A DNA stretch of 64,000 bases from an uncultured Gemmiger sp. (GCA_947629015.1 CANRCB010000011.1:1-64000), one strand, 5' to 3'. Counted from the stretch's first letter, positions 42,626 through 51,246 are shown. The notes: generated by a model not told the origin, from the sequence alone. A program made the numbers and translations.

Positions 42626-44653
42626 TCAGCCCTCGGCGGTGGGGTCGTACCCTTCGGTGGTGGTGAGCACGACGGTGCTGCCTTTGCGCGCCGTCACGCC
42701 CGCCTGCGGGTACTGGCGCACCACGCGCTCTCCCCCGCCCTGCACCACGGCGGTAAAGCCGAGGTCGGCCAGTTCGGCCTTGACGGCCTCCACGCGGCGG
42801 TTGGCGGCATCCGGCACGGCGGCAAAATATTTCTGCTGTTCCTCGGCGGTATATTGCGGCGCGATGCCCAGGTACGGCAGCGCTTTTTTGAGCACCTCGG
42901 CGCACACCGGCGCCGAGAGCGAGCCGCCGCTGGTCGTCCAGCTGTGGGGCTCGTCAAGGCAGACGAGCACCGCAAGTTTCGGGTCGTCGATGGGGGCCAC
43001 CGCCACAAAGCTGGCGATGCGCGCGCGCTCATCGTCACTGTCCAGCTTTTGGCTGGTGCCGCTCTTGCCGCCGACACGGTAGCCGGGGATGGCGGCGTTT
43101 TTGCCGGTGCCGACGGTGACGACGCCCTCCATCATCTGCCGCATGGCCTCGGATGTCTCCTCCCGGATGACGCGGCGGCGCACGGTGGGCTGCGTCTCCC
43201 GCACAACGGTGCCGTCCGGCGCGGTGACGCGCTTCACAAGATAGGGCTGCATAAGGTTGCCGCCGTTGACGATGGCCGCCACGGCGGTGAGCATCTGCAG
43301 GTAGCTGACCTTGCTGCTCTGCCCGAAGGAGCAGCTGGCCAGCTCCACCGGGCCCATGCGGTCGGCGGTATAATATTCGCTGCGTTTGGCCTCGCCCGGC
43401 AGGTCGATGCCGGTGGCCTCGCGCAGGCCGAAAGCGGCAAAATAGTTGCAGAAATTCTCCTTGCCGAGCCGCGCGCCGATCTGGATGAAGCTGGGGTTGC
43501 AGCTCACCGCCAGCGCCTGGGCAAAGGTCTGCGTGCCGTGGACATGGCCGTTGGCGCAGCGGAAGGTGGTGCCCGCCACGCCGATCTTGCCGGCGCAGGT
43601 AAAATAATCACCGGGGGTGCAGGTGCCGGTGTCGAGCGCCGCCGCCGCGGTGATGAGCTTGAACACGCTGCCCGGCTCGTACAGGTCGCTGATGGCCTTG
43701 TTGCGCCACTGCGCCTGCTGGGCGGTTTGCAGGGCGGTGCTGCGCGCCTCGCCCGTCAGGGCATCGACCTCGGCGCGCTTCTCCGTATCCACGATGGTGC
43801 GCGGGGCGTTGGGGTCATAGTCCGGCTTGTTGCTCATGGCGAGGATGGCGCCGGTGTCCACGTCCATCACGATGCCCACCGCCCGCGCGGCGACGTGGTG
43901 CTCGGCCACGGCGGCGGCGAGCGCGCTCTCGAGATAGTGCTGGATGTTCGCGTCCACCGTCAGGGTCAGGGTGTTGCCGGGCACGGCGTCCACAAGGGTG
44001 CTGTAGTGGGTGGGCATATCGTACCCCCACGCGTTTTTGGCCGTGAGCACGCGGCCGTTTTGGCCGGTGAGCAGGGCGTTGTATTGGAGCTCCAGCCCCC
44101 AAAGGCCGTTGTTGTCGACATCGGTAAAGCCCAGCAGCACGCCCATGAAATCCCCCTGCGGGTAGACGCGTTTGGTGTCCTGCCGGATCTGGATGCCCGC
44201 GGCGCCGTTGTCGGCGCACCATTGGCGCACGGCGTCCGCCATAGGCTGGTCCACCCGGCGGCGGAGCAGGCAGTCATTGGAGGTGCGCTGGCTGAATTTT
44301 TCCAGCGTGGCGGCGTAGTCGATCTCCAAAATTTCCGAGAGGGCTTTGGCCGCCGGCTCGACGAGGGCGTCGTCCAGCTCCCGCGGGGCGGCGCGGATGG
44401 TCCAGGTCGTCACGCTGGCGGCCAGCAGCGTGCCGTCGGCCGCATAGATCTCGCCGCGCGGGGCGGGCAGCACGGTATCGCGCAGCTGCTGGTCGGCCGC
44501 GCGGGCGGCGTAGCCGTCGGGGTCGAGCAGCTGCAGACAGAACAGCCGCACGAGCAGCCCGCCAAAGCACAGCACCGCCAGCACGGCGGCCAGCAGCCGG
44601 GTGCGGCGGCGCATATGGCGGTCCTGCTCCGGGGTGATGTGGCGCTGCTGCAT
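42626..44653 (-). CDS. Class B penicillin-binding protein with one PASTA domain (SpoVD/FtsI type)
   Basis: 675 residues. A short cytoplasmic head and one transmembrane helix (about 18-38) precede a dimerisation domain and the transpeptidase: SVFK (Ser329, Lys332), SCN (384-386) and KSG (530-532). The last 70 residues form a PASTA domain (VVQGGGERVVRQYPQAG). It cross-links septal or spore peptidoglycan. There is no dcw cluster around it, which favours a SpoVD-like role over the main FtsI, but this is uncertain. Start chosen at 44653 for GGGAGG 9 nt upstream. Confidence 0.9.
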   Translation of the reverse strand: MQQRHITPEQDRHMRRRTRLLAAVLAVLCFGGLLVRLFCLQLLDPDGYAARAADQQLRDTVLPAPRGEIYAADGTLLAASVTTWTIRAAPRELDDALVEPAAKALSEILEIDYAATLEKFSQRTSNDCLLRRRVDQPMADAVRQWCADNGAAGIQIRQDTKRVYPQGDFMGVLLGFTDVDNNGLWGLELQYNALLTGQNGRVLTAKNAWGYDMPTHYSTLVDAVPGNTLTLTVDANIQHYLESALAAAVAEHHVAARAVGIVMDVDTGAILAMSNKPDYDPNAPRTIVDTEKRAEVDALTGEARSTALQTAQQAQWRNKAISDLYEPGSVFKLITAAAALDTGTCTPGDYFTCAGKIGVAGTTFRCANGHVHGTQTFAQALAVSCNPSFIQIGARLGKENFCNYFAAFGLREATGIDLPGEAKRSEYYTADRMGPVELASCSFGQSSKVSYLQMLTAVAAIVNGGNLMQPYLVKRVTAPDGTVVRETQPTVRRRVIREETSEAMRQMMEGVVTVGTGKNAAIPGYRVGGKSGTSQKLDSDDERARIASFVAVAPIDDPKLAVLVCLDEPHSWTTSGGSLSAPVCAEVLKKALPYLGIAPQYTAEEQQKYFAAVPDAANRRVEAVKAELADLGFTAVVQGGGERVVRQYPQAGVTARKGSTVVLTTTEGYDPTAEG

Positions 44654-44698
44654 GCTCCCTGCCTCCCTGCCTGGTTTCAGGCAAAGGATATGCGGGGC

Positions 44699-44727
44699 TT
44701 GCCTTTGGCAGTACCGTGCGGTATTGT
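44699..44727 (+). promoter_or_regulatory. Promoter of ogt
   Basis: TTGCCT-N17-TATTGT, 20 nt before the ATG. It lies in the divergent gap with the PBP gene. Confidence 0.7.
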
Positions 44728-44746
44728 AGTAGCGGGGGTGTTTTGG

Positions 44747-45199
44747 ATGGAAGTACTGTACTACCGCTCGCCCGTGGGGCTCCTCCGCCTGTGCGCGGAC
44801 GGGGCGGGCCTGTATGAGGCCGCGCTGGCCGATGCCGCCGGGCCGGCGTGCCCCGGCCCCACCGTGCGGCAGGCGGCCCGTGAATTGGAGGAATATTTTG
44901 CCGGGCGGCGCAAAGCCTTTACCGTGCCGCTTTCTTTGCGCGGAACGCCGTTCCAGCTGAAGGCATGGGCGGCGCTGTGCGCCATCCCCTACGGCGAGAC
45001 GCGCAGCTACGCCCAGCAGGCGGCGGCCATCGGCAATCCGAAAGCCTGCCGCGCCGTGGGCATGGCGAACCACCGCAACGCGGTGCTCATCCTGGTGCCC
45101 TGCCACCGCGTGATCGGCGCGGACGGCAGCCTCGTCGGCTATGGCGGCGGGCTCGAGGTCAAGCGCGCGCTGCTCGACCTTGAGGCAAAATACCGGTAA
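44747..45199 (+). CDS. ogt: Methylated-DNA-protein cysteine methyltransferase
   Basis: 150 residues. The active-site motif LVPCHRVIG holds the acceptor Cys that takes the methyl group from O6-methylguanine. The helix-turn-helix arginine-finger stretch GETRSYAQQA and AVGMANHRN precede it. A short N-terminal domain without an Ada part makes it the Ogt/AGT type. ATG at 44747 follows GGGGGTG. Confidence 0.95.
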   Translation: MEVLYYRSPVGLLRLCADGAGLYEAALADAAGPACPGPTVRQAARELEEYFAGRRKAFTVPLSLRGTPFQLKAWAALCAIPYGETRSYAQQAAAIGNPKACRAVGMANHRNAVLILVPCHRVIGADGSLVGYGGGLEVKRALLDLEAKYR

Positions 45200-45234
45200 A
45201 GTGCCCTCCCCGCCGGAAATATTTTAAGTTTTAT

Positions 45235-45263
45235 TTGCTTTTGGCGGGCCGCCGTGGTACAAT
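45235..45263 (+). promoter_or_regulatory. Promoter of the Lrp regulator
   Basis: TTGCTT-N17-TACAAT, 35 nt upstream of the ATG. Confidence 0.85.
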
Positions 45264-45297
45264 GCGCTTTGGAAACGAAAGTTTTTGAGGTGCTCTT

Positions 45298-45744
45298 ATG
45301 GACCGTATCGACCGCAAGATCATTGATATCCTGCAAGAGGCGGCGCGCACGCCGCTGAAGGACATCGCCGACAGGGTGTTTTTGTCCTCCCCGGCCGTGT
45401 CGGCGCGCATCGCCCGGCTGGAGAAGGCCGGCATCCTGCGCGGCTACCAGGCGCAGGTGGACGCGCCGCAGCTGGGGTTTGGTGTGAAGGCGTTCATCAA
45501 CCTGGATATGGACCCCCAGCGCAAGCCGGAATTTTACCCCTACATCGAAGGCTGCCCCAACGTGGCCGAGTGCAACTGCGTGACCGGGGACTACAGCATG
45601 CTCATCGAGGTCCTGTTCGCCACCACGCAGGAGCTGGACCAGTTCATCAACCGCTTGCAGCAGTTTGGCCGCACCCGCACGCAGATCGTGTTCTCCACCC
45701 CGGTGGAGCACCGCGGCGTGCCGGTCAGCGCGCCGGAGGAATAG
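45298..45744 (+). CDS. Lrp/AsnC family transcriptional regulator
   Basis: 148 residues. The N-terminal helix-turn-helix runs IDRKIIDILQEAARTPLKDI to VSARIARLEKAGIL, and the RAM ligand-binding domain follows with CNCVTGDYSMLIEV. Lrp-type proteins sense amino acids as octamers. GAGGTG is 6 nt before the ATG. It stands alone with its own promoter and a 15-bp terminator. Its amino acid ligand is unknown, though three amino-acid-related operons lie in the window. Confidence 0.94.
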   Translation: MDRIDRKIIDILQEAARTPLKDIADRVFLSSPAVSARIARLEKAGILRGYQAQVDAPQLGFGVKAFINLDMDPQRKPEFYPYIEGCPNVAECNCVTGDYSMLIEVLFATTQELDQFINRLQQFGRTRTQIVFSTPVEHRGVPVSAPEE

Positions 45745-45756
45745 CGTTTACGCAAA

Positions 45757-45791
45757 GGCGGCCCGCCGTGCCAGAGGCACGGCGGGCCGCC
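45757..45791 (+). terminator. Terminator of the Lrp gene
   Basis: A perfect 15-bp stem (GGCGGCCCGCCGTGC and complement) and 5-nt loop followed by TGTTTCATT. Confidence 0.88.
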
Positions 45792-45829
45792 TGTTTCATT
45801 CAGCCGGGCAGACCGTTTGCAAGCGGTTT

Positions 45830-46489
45830 TTAAAACTCCTTGCGCTTGTAGATGGCCGTGCTGACGGCCCAGCTCACGGCGAGCATCGCCAGCCCAAAGG
45901 CCAGCAGCAGCACCGCGCCGATGGGGCCGAACAGGATGTCGGTAAAAAAGGGCGTCTCCAAAACGTCGAGCGGAACGCTGAATACGCGCAGGAGCGCGAA
46001 CCCGCCCAAAAACAGCGCGAGGTAAGCCAGGATCACCCAGCTTTGGGCCTTGGAAGCGCCGAACTTGTAGGCCAGCGGCAGGGCCAGCGCCTCATACAGC
46101 AGGACGATGAGGGTCACCAGCACCACGGTGGCCAGGTCGATGCGCAGCAGCTCGAGATCCAGGCTGCCGCGCACGGCGCCGGCCGCCAGCATCAGCGCCA
46201 GCGCCGCCAGCGCGCCCGCCGCGATCATCAGCAGGCTGACAAGGTAGCGCACCGCCACCTGCGCCCCTGCCGAGAGCGGCAGCGTGCGGGCGTAGGTGTC
46301 CCATTTGCTGTTCTCGTCAAAGCTCAAAAGCGCCACGGCGTAGTTGCCGGTGAGGAATATAAGGACCGAGAGGATGGTGTCCATCCCCATGCCGACGGCT
46401 ATGGCCACATAGATGATCAGCACCAGGATCAGGTTTTTGCGGAAGCCGTTCCAGATCGAGAAAAAGTCACGGTAGAGCAGGCCCTTCAT
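45830..46489 (-). CDS. ABC-2 type permease
   Basis: 219 residues, six predicted membrane helices, ABC-2 family (MKGLLYRDFFSIWNGFRKN start, SFDENSKWDTYARTLPLS cytosolic loop). It overlaps the ATPase stop by 4 bp and forms the exporter with it. The MKGLLYRDF/ENSKWDTYART pattern is common in GntR(YtrA)-regulated ABC exporters of Clostridia, which respond to wall stress or peptides. Confidence 0.88.
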   Translation of the reverse strand: MKGLLYRDFFSIWNGFRKNLILVLIIYVAIAVGMGMDTILSVLIFLTGNYAVALLSFDENSKWDTYARTLPLSAGAQVAVRYLVSLLMIAAGALAALALMLAAGAVRGSLDLELLRIDLATVVLVTLIVLLYEALALPLAYKFGASKAQSWVILAYLALFLGGFALLRVFSVPLDVLETPFFTDILFGPIGAVLLLAFGLAMLAVSWAVSTAIYKRKEF

Positions 46490-47352
46490 TGTGCATCCCT
46501 CCCACTGTAAAAGCGCATGATCTCGTCGATGGAGGCAACATCGCACACGGCGCCCGGCAGCGCCGCGCGCGCGGCGGCGCGGTCGCAGACCAGCGTCTCG
46601 CTGCTGTAGGCGCCCTGCCGCGTATGGACGATGACGCCGGGGTCAAGCGCCGCCAGCTGTGCCGGCGGGCAGCGCAGGATGCCGTAGCGCTCATGCAAAA
46701 CGTCCTTGTCCTCCTGGAAGAGCAGCCGGCCCTTGTGCAGGTAGGCGATGGAATCGGCCACCTGCTCGAGGTCATCGGTGATGTGGCTGCTCATCAAAAT
46801 GGCATGGCCCTCGTCCTGGATGAACTCGAGAAACAAATCGAGCATCTCCCCGCGCACGACGGGGTCAAGGCCGGCGGTGGCCTCGTCCAGCACCAGCAGG
46901 CGCGGGCGGTGGGCGAGCGCCGAGGCAAGGCTCAGCTTCATGCGCATACCGCGGCTGAATTCCTTCATCGGCTGCCTGCCGTCCAGCGCAAAGCGCTGCA
47001 AAAGCTCCGCATAATAAGCGCCGTCCCACGCGGGGCCGAACACCCCGGCCAGGGTCTTGCCGATCTGCGTGGGGTTCATGGTCATGTAGAAATAGGCATC
47101 TTCGAACACCACGCCCAGGTCGGCGCGGGCACGGGCCTCCGCCGGCGTGCCGCCCAGCAGCGAGACGGTGCCGGCGGCGGCCGGGTCGACCCCGCACAGG
47201 ATCTTGAGCGTGGTGGTCTTGCCGGCGCCGTTCTCCCCCACCAGGCCGACGATGGTGCCAGCGGGCACGGTGAGGTCGACGGGACCGAGCGTGAAGCGTT
47301 GATAGGTCTTGGTCACGCCGCGCAAAGCGGCAAGCGGTGCGGCCTTTTGCAT
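46486..47352 (-). CDS. ABC exporter ATPase (GntR-linked)
   Basis: 288 residues with Walker A GENGAGKTT, signature FSRGMRMKLSLASAL and Walker B LLVLDEATAGLDP. The FSRGMRMK signature and a 60-residue C-terminal extension are typical of ytrB-like ATPases. The ATG at 47352 follows GGGGGAAC 9 nt upstream; longer in-frame reading runs into the GntR gene. It forms an operon with the GntR gene in front and the permease behind. Confidence 0.92.
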   Translation of the reverse strand: MQKAAPLAALRGVTKTYQRFTLGPVDLTVPAGTIVGLVGENGAGKTTTLKILCGVDPAAAGTVSLLGGTPAEARARADLGVVFEDAYFYMTMNPTQIGKTLAGVFGPAWDGAYYAELLQRFALDGRQPMKEFSRGMRMKLSLASALAHRPRLLVLDEATAGLDPVVRGEMLDLFLEFIQDEGHAILMSSHITDDLEQVADSIAYLHKGRLLFQEDKDVLHERYGILRCPPAQLAALDPGVIVHTRQGAYSSETLVCDRAAARAALPGAVCDVASIDEIMRFYSGRDAQ

Positions 47353-47398
47353 GGTACAGTTCCCCCTTTTTGGGTGCGGTCGGCGGGCGGCGGGGCGC

Positions 47399-47776
47399 CT
47401 AGCCCCCCTCGCCCCACAAGATGCGCAGCGTTTCGGCCGTTTCGGCATAGCTGATGCCGCCCAGGCGCGCCGCGTCCACCGCCGCCTGCAGGCATCTTTC
47501 GACCTTTTTGAGGTGTTCTTCGCGGTGCAGCGCGGGGTTTTGCGGGGCCACAAAGCTGCCCCGGCCCGGCACGGTGGTGATGAAGCCGGCGGCCTCAAGG
47601 TCCTCATACGCGCGCTTGGTGGTGATGACGCTGATGCGCAGGTCCTTTGCCAGAAGGCGGATGCTGGGCAGCGCCTCGCCCTCCGCCATGCGGCCGGTGA
47701 GGATGGCCTCCTTGATCTGGCGCGTGATCTGTGCGTAGATGGGCTCCTGCCCGGAATTGGAAAGGTAAATTTGCAT
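47399..47776 (-). CDS. YtrA-subfamily GntR regulator
   Basis: 125 residues. Winged-helix GntR domain: IYAQITRQIKEAILTGRMAEGE, LPSIRLLAKDLRISVITTKRAYEDLE and GRGSFV. The remaining 45 residues are a short helical dimerisation tail, which marks the YtrA group that controls ABC exporter operons. GGAGG is 7 nt before the ATG. Its promoter overlaps GTATAC-type repeats, so autorepression is likely. Confidence 0.92.
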   Translation of the reverse strand: MQIYLSNSGQEPIYAQITRQIKEAILTGRMAEGEALPSIRLLAKDLRISVITTKRAYEDLEAAGFITTVPGRGSFVAPQNPALHREEHLKKVERCLQAAVDAARLGGISYAETAETLRILWGEGG

Positions 47777-47805
47777 GCAAACCTCCGGAGGGTCAGACTG
47801 TACAC

Positions 47806-47847
47806 ATCTGATATATACAGTATATACACAGTATACACGGTTGTCAA
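47806..47847 (-). promoter_or_regulatory. GntR promoter with GTATAC operator repeats
   Basis: TTGACA-N17-TATACT (47819-47847 on the minus strand), overlapped by GTATACTGTGTATATAC and a further ACTGTATATA copy. These interleaved inverted repeats are the probable GntR site. Confidence 0.88.
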
Positions 47848-47883
47848 CCCCCGCGGTGAAAAAAATCAAAAAGAAAAAATAAA

Positions 47884-47964
47884 AGAGAAAAGAGAAGAGG
47901 GGCGGTATGCCGCCGCGCGGCGCGGTTCAAAAATACCGCAATTCTTCCCTCTTCTCTTTTCTCT
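47884..47964. repeat. Purine/pyrimidine palindromic element, copy 2
   Basis: Perfect 17-bp outer arms (47884-47900 with 47948-47964, GAGAAAAGAGAAGAGG type), then GCGGTAT/ATACCGC inner arms (47902-47908 with 47933-47939), then a GC core. The core GCGGCATACC on the minus strand matches copy 1 at 13089-13187. It is non-coding. Confidence 0.85.
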
Positions 47965-47978
47965 GTTCTCTTAACCAA

Positions 47979-48012
47979 AAAAGCGGCGGGTAAAGGCCGC
48001 AGGGCCGCTTTT
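47979..48012 (-). terminator. Terminator of the nitroreductase-acpS-mazF operon
   Basis: AAAAGCGGC/GCCGCTTTT stem with a run of six T on the minus strand. It starts within the mazF stop codon. Confidence 0.85.
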
Positions 48013-48382
48013 ACTCGTAGTTCCCGCTGCCGGGCTGCGGCGCGATGCCCATCGAGATGCCCAGCGCCGCGTCGACGCGCTGCATATCCTCCGGGCCAAC
48101 ATAGCCGGCGCGCTCCCGCAGGCGGCGCTTGTCGAGCGTGCGGATCTGCTCGGTCAGGATGATGCTGTCCTTCGCAAGGCCGCACCGCTCCGCCCGCACG
48201 CCGATGTGGGTGGGCAGGCGGTTTTTGTCCTGCCGGGAGGTGATGGCCGCCGCGATGACGGTGGGGCTGTGCCGGTTGCCGATATCGTTTTGGATGATAA
48301 GTACCGGCCTTACCCCACCCTGCTCCGAGCCGACGACCGGGCTCAGATCCGCATAAAACACTTCGCCTCTGTGCACTTCCAT
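48011..48382 (-). CDS. mazF: MazF/NdoA-type mRNA interferase without adjacent antitoxin
   Basis: 123 residues, PemK/MazF family: RGEVFYADLSPVVGSEQGG with the catalytic Arg region RPVLIIQND, then AAAITSRQ, PTHIGV and TEQIRTLDK. It should cleave mRNA at a short motif. AAGGGGG is 9 nt before the ATG. In Bacillus the acpS-alr-ndoAI-ndoA order places an antitoxin upstream; here only 60 bp separate acpS and mazF and no antitoxin gene is present. It may be partnered elsewhere or be chromosomally tamed. Confidence 0.92.
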   Translation of the reverse strand: MEVHRGEVFYADLSPVVGSEQGGVRPVLIIQNDIGNRHSPTVIAAAITSRQDKNRLPTHIGVRAERCGLAKDSIILTEQIRTLDKRRLRERAGYVGPEDMQRVDAALGISMGIAPQPGSGNYE

Positions 48383-48442
48383 CGTGTGTGCCCCCTTGCT
48401 GTTTTGCTTACCCACAGTATAAGCAAAAACGCGGGGCGGTAA

Positions 48443-48850
48443 TCACGCCCGAGGGGATTTTTCCAACACGACAAAGGCGCAGGCCAGCCCCGCCTCATGC
48501 GTGAGGGAGAGGCGCGCGGCCAGGGCGTTTTGCTCCATCCAGGCGGCCGCCGCGCCCGAAAAGGCAAAGTACGGCGCGCCGTTTTCGCGGCGCAGCACGG
48601 CGAGCTCGGCCAGCGCAAAGCCGGAAAGCCCTGTGCCGGCGGCCTTCAAAAACGCTTCCTTGGCGGCAAAATCCGCGGCGGCGCTTTCGGCGCGGCGGTG
48701 TCCGGGCAGGGCCGTAAGGCGCGCCTGCTCCGCCGGGGCAAAGACGCGCCGCCAAAAGGCGGGGCTTTGCAGGCTTTTTTCCATGCGGGCAGCCGCGCAC
48801 AGATCCACCCCGATGCCGGGTATGCCCTGCGGCAGGCGGGGGGGCGTCAC
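48443..48850 (-). CDS. acpS: Holo-(acyl-carrier-protein) synthase
   Basis: 135 residues. It moves 4'-phosphopantetheine from CoA to ACP. Motif 1 is IPGIGVDLCAAARMEK and motif 2 FAAKEAFLKAAGTG, with Glu and Asp for Mg2+. The GTG at 48850 overlaps the nitroreductase stop by 4 bp (GTGA). An internal start closer to GIGVDL cannot be excluded, since GGAGG touches the GTG. Confidence 0.9.
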   Translation of the reverse strand: MTPPRLPQGIPGIGVDLCAAARMEKSLQSPAFWRRVFAPAEQARLTALPGHRRAESAAADFAAKEAFLKAAGTGLSGFALAELAVLRRENGAPYFAFSGAAAAWMEQNALAARLSLTHEAGLACAFVVLEKSPRA

Positions 48851-49395
48851 ACCTCCACCACGTAGTCGGCCTTACGGGGCTTGGGGGCGGGGGTTTCGGC
48901 GGGGTAGCCAAGGATGCAGTTGCCCACGCCGATATATTTTTCGGGGTCAAGGCCCCAGGCTTGCAGAAGGGCCTTGCCCTCGGGCGTTTCAAACGTTTCC
49001 CGCGCGCGGTGCACCCAGCAGGAGCCGAGCCCGATGCTGGAGGCCGCCAGCATCATGTTGCCCAGCACAAGGCTGCCGTCCTCCACACAGGTGTGCACGC
49101 TCTTGTCCACAAGCACCACGCAGACGGTGGGCGCGCCGTAGAAGGTATCGCCCCCGCGGTCCACCCCGGGCGCGCCCGCGCGCAGGATGGCGGCGTTGAG
49201 CGCGGCCAGCGTATCCCGCGTGGCCTTGTCCTGCACGGCGACGATGACGGGGCTTTGGCGGTTCATGCCGGTGGGCGCCCAAGTGCCGGCGGCGGTGACG
49301 GCGGCAAGCTCCTCTTTGGTGATCTGCTCCGGCTTGTAGCTGCGGCAGCTGCGGCGCGCGGCGATGGCGGAGAGCACTTCGTTGGTAATGGGCAT
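48847..49395 (-). CDS. Nitroreductase family protein
   Basis: 182 residues, FMN-dependent NfsB-like fold. RRSCRSYKPEQITKEEL near the start binds FMN phosphate, with WAPTGMNRQSP next and GLGSCWV in the second half. It reduces quinones or nitro compounds with NAD(P)H in relatives. AGGGAGG is 8 nt before the ATG at 49395. It heads the acpS-mazF operon, with a near-consensus promoter divergent from pckA. Confidence 0.92.
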   Translation of the reverse strand: MPITNEVLSAIAARRSCRSYKPEQITKEELAAVTAAGTWAPTGMNRQSPVIVAVQDKATRDTLAALNAAILRAGAPGVDRGGDTFYGAPTVCVVLVDKSVHTCVEDGSLVLGNMMLAASSIGLGSCWVHRARETFETPEGKALLQAWGLDPEKYIGVGNCILGYPAETPAPKPRKADYVVEV

Positions 49396-49427
49396 AAAAA
49401 AGCCTCCCTTTGCTGAAATATACATGG

Positions 49428-49456
49428 ATTATAGCACGTCCCGGGGCGGTGTGCAA
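49428..49456 (-). promoter_or_regulatory. Promoter of the nitroreductase operon
   Basis: TTGCAC-N17-TATAAT on the minus strand. Confidence 0.88.
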
Positions 49457-49523
49457 ACGGTGCGCACTGCCAAAGTACACAAAAATGTTACAGCCAAATA
49501 CAGCAAATTGGCAGGATGGAGCA

Positions 49524-49552
49524 TTGCCTTTTTCGGGGTTTTGCGCTATATT
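49524..49552 (+). promoter_or_regulatory. Promoter of pckA
   Basis: TTGCCT-N17-TATATT, 48 nt before the ATG. Confidence 0.78.
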
Positions 49553-49599
49553 GATATCAGGCTGATACAGATATCGGCACTAGCAAGGAGGTACTATCC

Positions 49600-51192
49600 A
49601 TGCAGACCTATGGCATTGAAAAGCTCGGCATTATCGGCCCCAAGGCCGTCTACCGCAACCTGACCCCCGCCCAGCTGACCGAGGCCGCCCTGCGCCTTGG
49701 CGAGGGCACACTCTCGAACACCGGCGCCCTGGTCGTGACCACCGGCAAGTACACCGGCCGCTCCCCGGACGACAAGTTCATCGTTGACACCCCCACCATC
49801 CATGACGACATCGCCTGGGGCAAGGTCAACCGCCCCATCAGCCGTGAAAAGTTCGACGCCATCAAGGGCAAGGTAGCCGCCTACCTGCAGGGCCGCGAGG
49901 TGTTCATCTTTGACGGCTACGCCGGCGCCGACAAGAAATATACCCAGAAGTTCCGCATCATCAACGAGCTGGCCAGCCAGAACCTGTTCATCCACCAGCT
50001 GCTCATCCGCCCCACCGCCGAGGAGCTGGAGACCTACGGCGAGCCGGATTATACCGTGCTTTGCGCGCCCGGCTTCAAGTGTGACCCCGCGGTGGACGGC
50101 GTGCACAGCGAGGCCGCTATCATGATCGACTATGAGGCGCACATGATCGTGATCTGCGGCAGCCAGTACACGGGCGAGATCAAAAAGAGCGTGTTCAGCA
50201 CCATGAACTATGTGATGACCAAGCTCAACGTCCTGCCCATGCACTGCTCCGCCAACATGGACCCCGACACCGGCGAGACGGCCGTGTTCTTCGGCCTTTC
50301 CGGCACCGGCAAGACCACCCTCTCGGCCGACCCGGCGCGCAAGCTCATCGGTGACGACGAGCACGGCTGGAGCCCGGACGGCGTGTTCAACTTTGAGGGC
50401 GGCTGCTACGCCAAGTGCATCGACCTTTCGGCCGAGAAGGAGCCGGACATCTACAACGCCATCAAGTTCGGGGCCCTTGTGGAGAACGTCATCATGGATC
50501 CCGACACCCGTGAGCTGGATTTTGCCGACGGCCGCCTTACCGAGAACACCCGCGTGGGCTACCCCGTCAACTACATCAACAACGCCCAGATCCCCGGCGA
50601 GGGCGGCGTGCCCAAGGTGGTGGTGTTCCTGACCGCCGACGCCTTCGGTGTCCTGCCCCCCATCAGCCGCTTGAGCCGTGAGGCCGCGATGTACCATTTC
50701 GTGACCGGCTTCACCTCCAAGCTGGCCGGCACCGAGCGCGGCGTGACCGAGCCGCAGCCCACCTTCTCGACGCTGTTCGGGGAACCGTTCATGCCGATGG
50801 ACCCCTCGGTCTACGCGCAGATGCTGGGCGAAAAGCTGGACAAATACGGCACCAAGGTGTACCTGGTCAACACCGGCTGGGCGGGCGGCAGCGCCGCCGA
50901 GGGCGCCAAGCGCATGAAGCTCAGCTACACCCGCGCGATGGTCACCGCCGCACTCAACGGCAGCTTTGATTCCGTTGCGTTCAAGCACCACGACGTGTTC
51001 AACGTCGATTACCCCGTCAGCTGCCCCGGCGTGCCGGACGAGAAGCTGGATGCCCGCGGTATGTGGGCCGACAAGGCCGCCTACGACGCGCAGGCCAACA
51101 AGCTGGCGAAAATGTTCGCCGACAACTTTGCCAAAAAGTACCCGAATATGCCCGCCGATATCGCCGCCGCCGGCCCCAAGCCGAAGGATTGA
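49600..51192 (+). CDS. pckA: ATP-dependent phosphoenolpyruvate carboxykinase
   Basis: 530 residues. It interconverts oxaloacetate plus ATP and PEP plus CO2. The kinase P-loop is GLSGTGKTT (232-240), followed by the kinase-2 region LIGDDEHGW; substrate-binding TGRSPDDKF is near residue 51, and the SRLSREAAMYHFVTG stretch comes later. In gut Clostridia it may run in the carboxylating direction and yield ATP; that is inference. AAGGAGG is 8 nt before the ATG. C-ending codons suggest strong expression. Monocistronic with a perfect terminator. Confidence 0.97.
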   Translation: MQTYGIEKLGIIGPKAVYRNLTPAQLTEAALRLGEGTLSNTGALVVTTGKYTGRSPDDKFIVDTPTIHDDIAWGKVNRPISREKFDAIKGKVAAYLQGREVFIFDGYAGADKKYTQKFRIINELASQNLFIHQLLIRPTAEELETYGEPDYTVLCAPGFKCDPAVDGVHSEAAIMIDYEAHMIVICGSQYTGEIKKSVFSTMNYVMTKLNVLPMHCSANMDPDTGETAVFFGLSGTGKTTLSADPARKLIGDDEHGWSPDGVFNFEGGCYAKCIDLSAEKEPDIYNAIKFGALVENVIMDPDTRELDFADGRLTENTRVGYPVNYINNAQIPGEGGVPKVVVFLTADAFGVLPPISRLSREAAMYHFVTGFTSKLAGTERGVTEPQPTFSTLFGEPFMPMDPSVYAQMLGEKLDKYGTKVYLVNTGWAGGSAAEGAKRMKLSYTRAMVTAALNGSFDSVAFKHHDVFNVDYPVSCPGVPDEKLDARGMWADKAAYDAQANKLAKMFADNFAKKYPNMPADIAAAGPKPKD

Positions 51193-51207
51193 GGCCCACA
51201 ACGCCAC

Positions 51208-51243
51208 AAAAATCCCCCTTGCCGTTTGGCAAGGGGGATTTTT
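51208..51243 (+). terminator. Terminator of pckA
   Basis: A perfect 16-bp stem AAAAATCCCCCTTGCC/complement with a 4-nt loop; the arm ends in TTTTT. The 24-nt core recurs at 51399-51425. Confidence 0.92.
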
Positions 51244-51246
51244 GAC

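Noticed and set aside
44747-44985. Minus-strand extension of the PBP gene into the ogt region
   Set aside because: The ribosome-binding site GGGAGG at 44660 and family length fix the start at 44653; the extension would be antisense of ogt.
48383-48442. An antitoxin gene between acpS and mazF
   Set aside because: The 60 bp hold no start codon with a useful frame and are too short.
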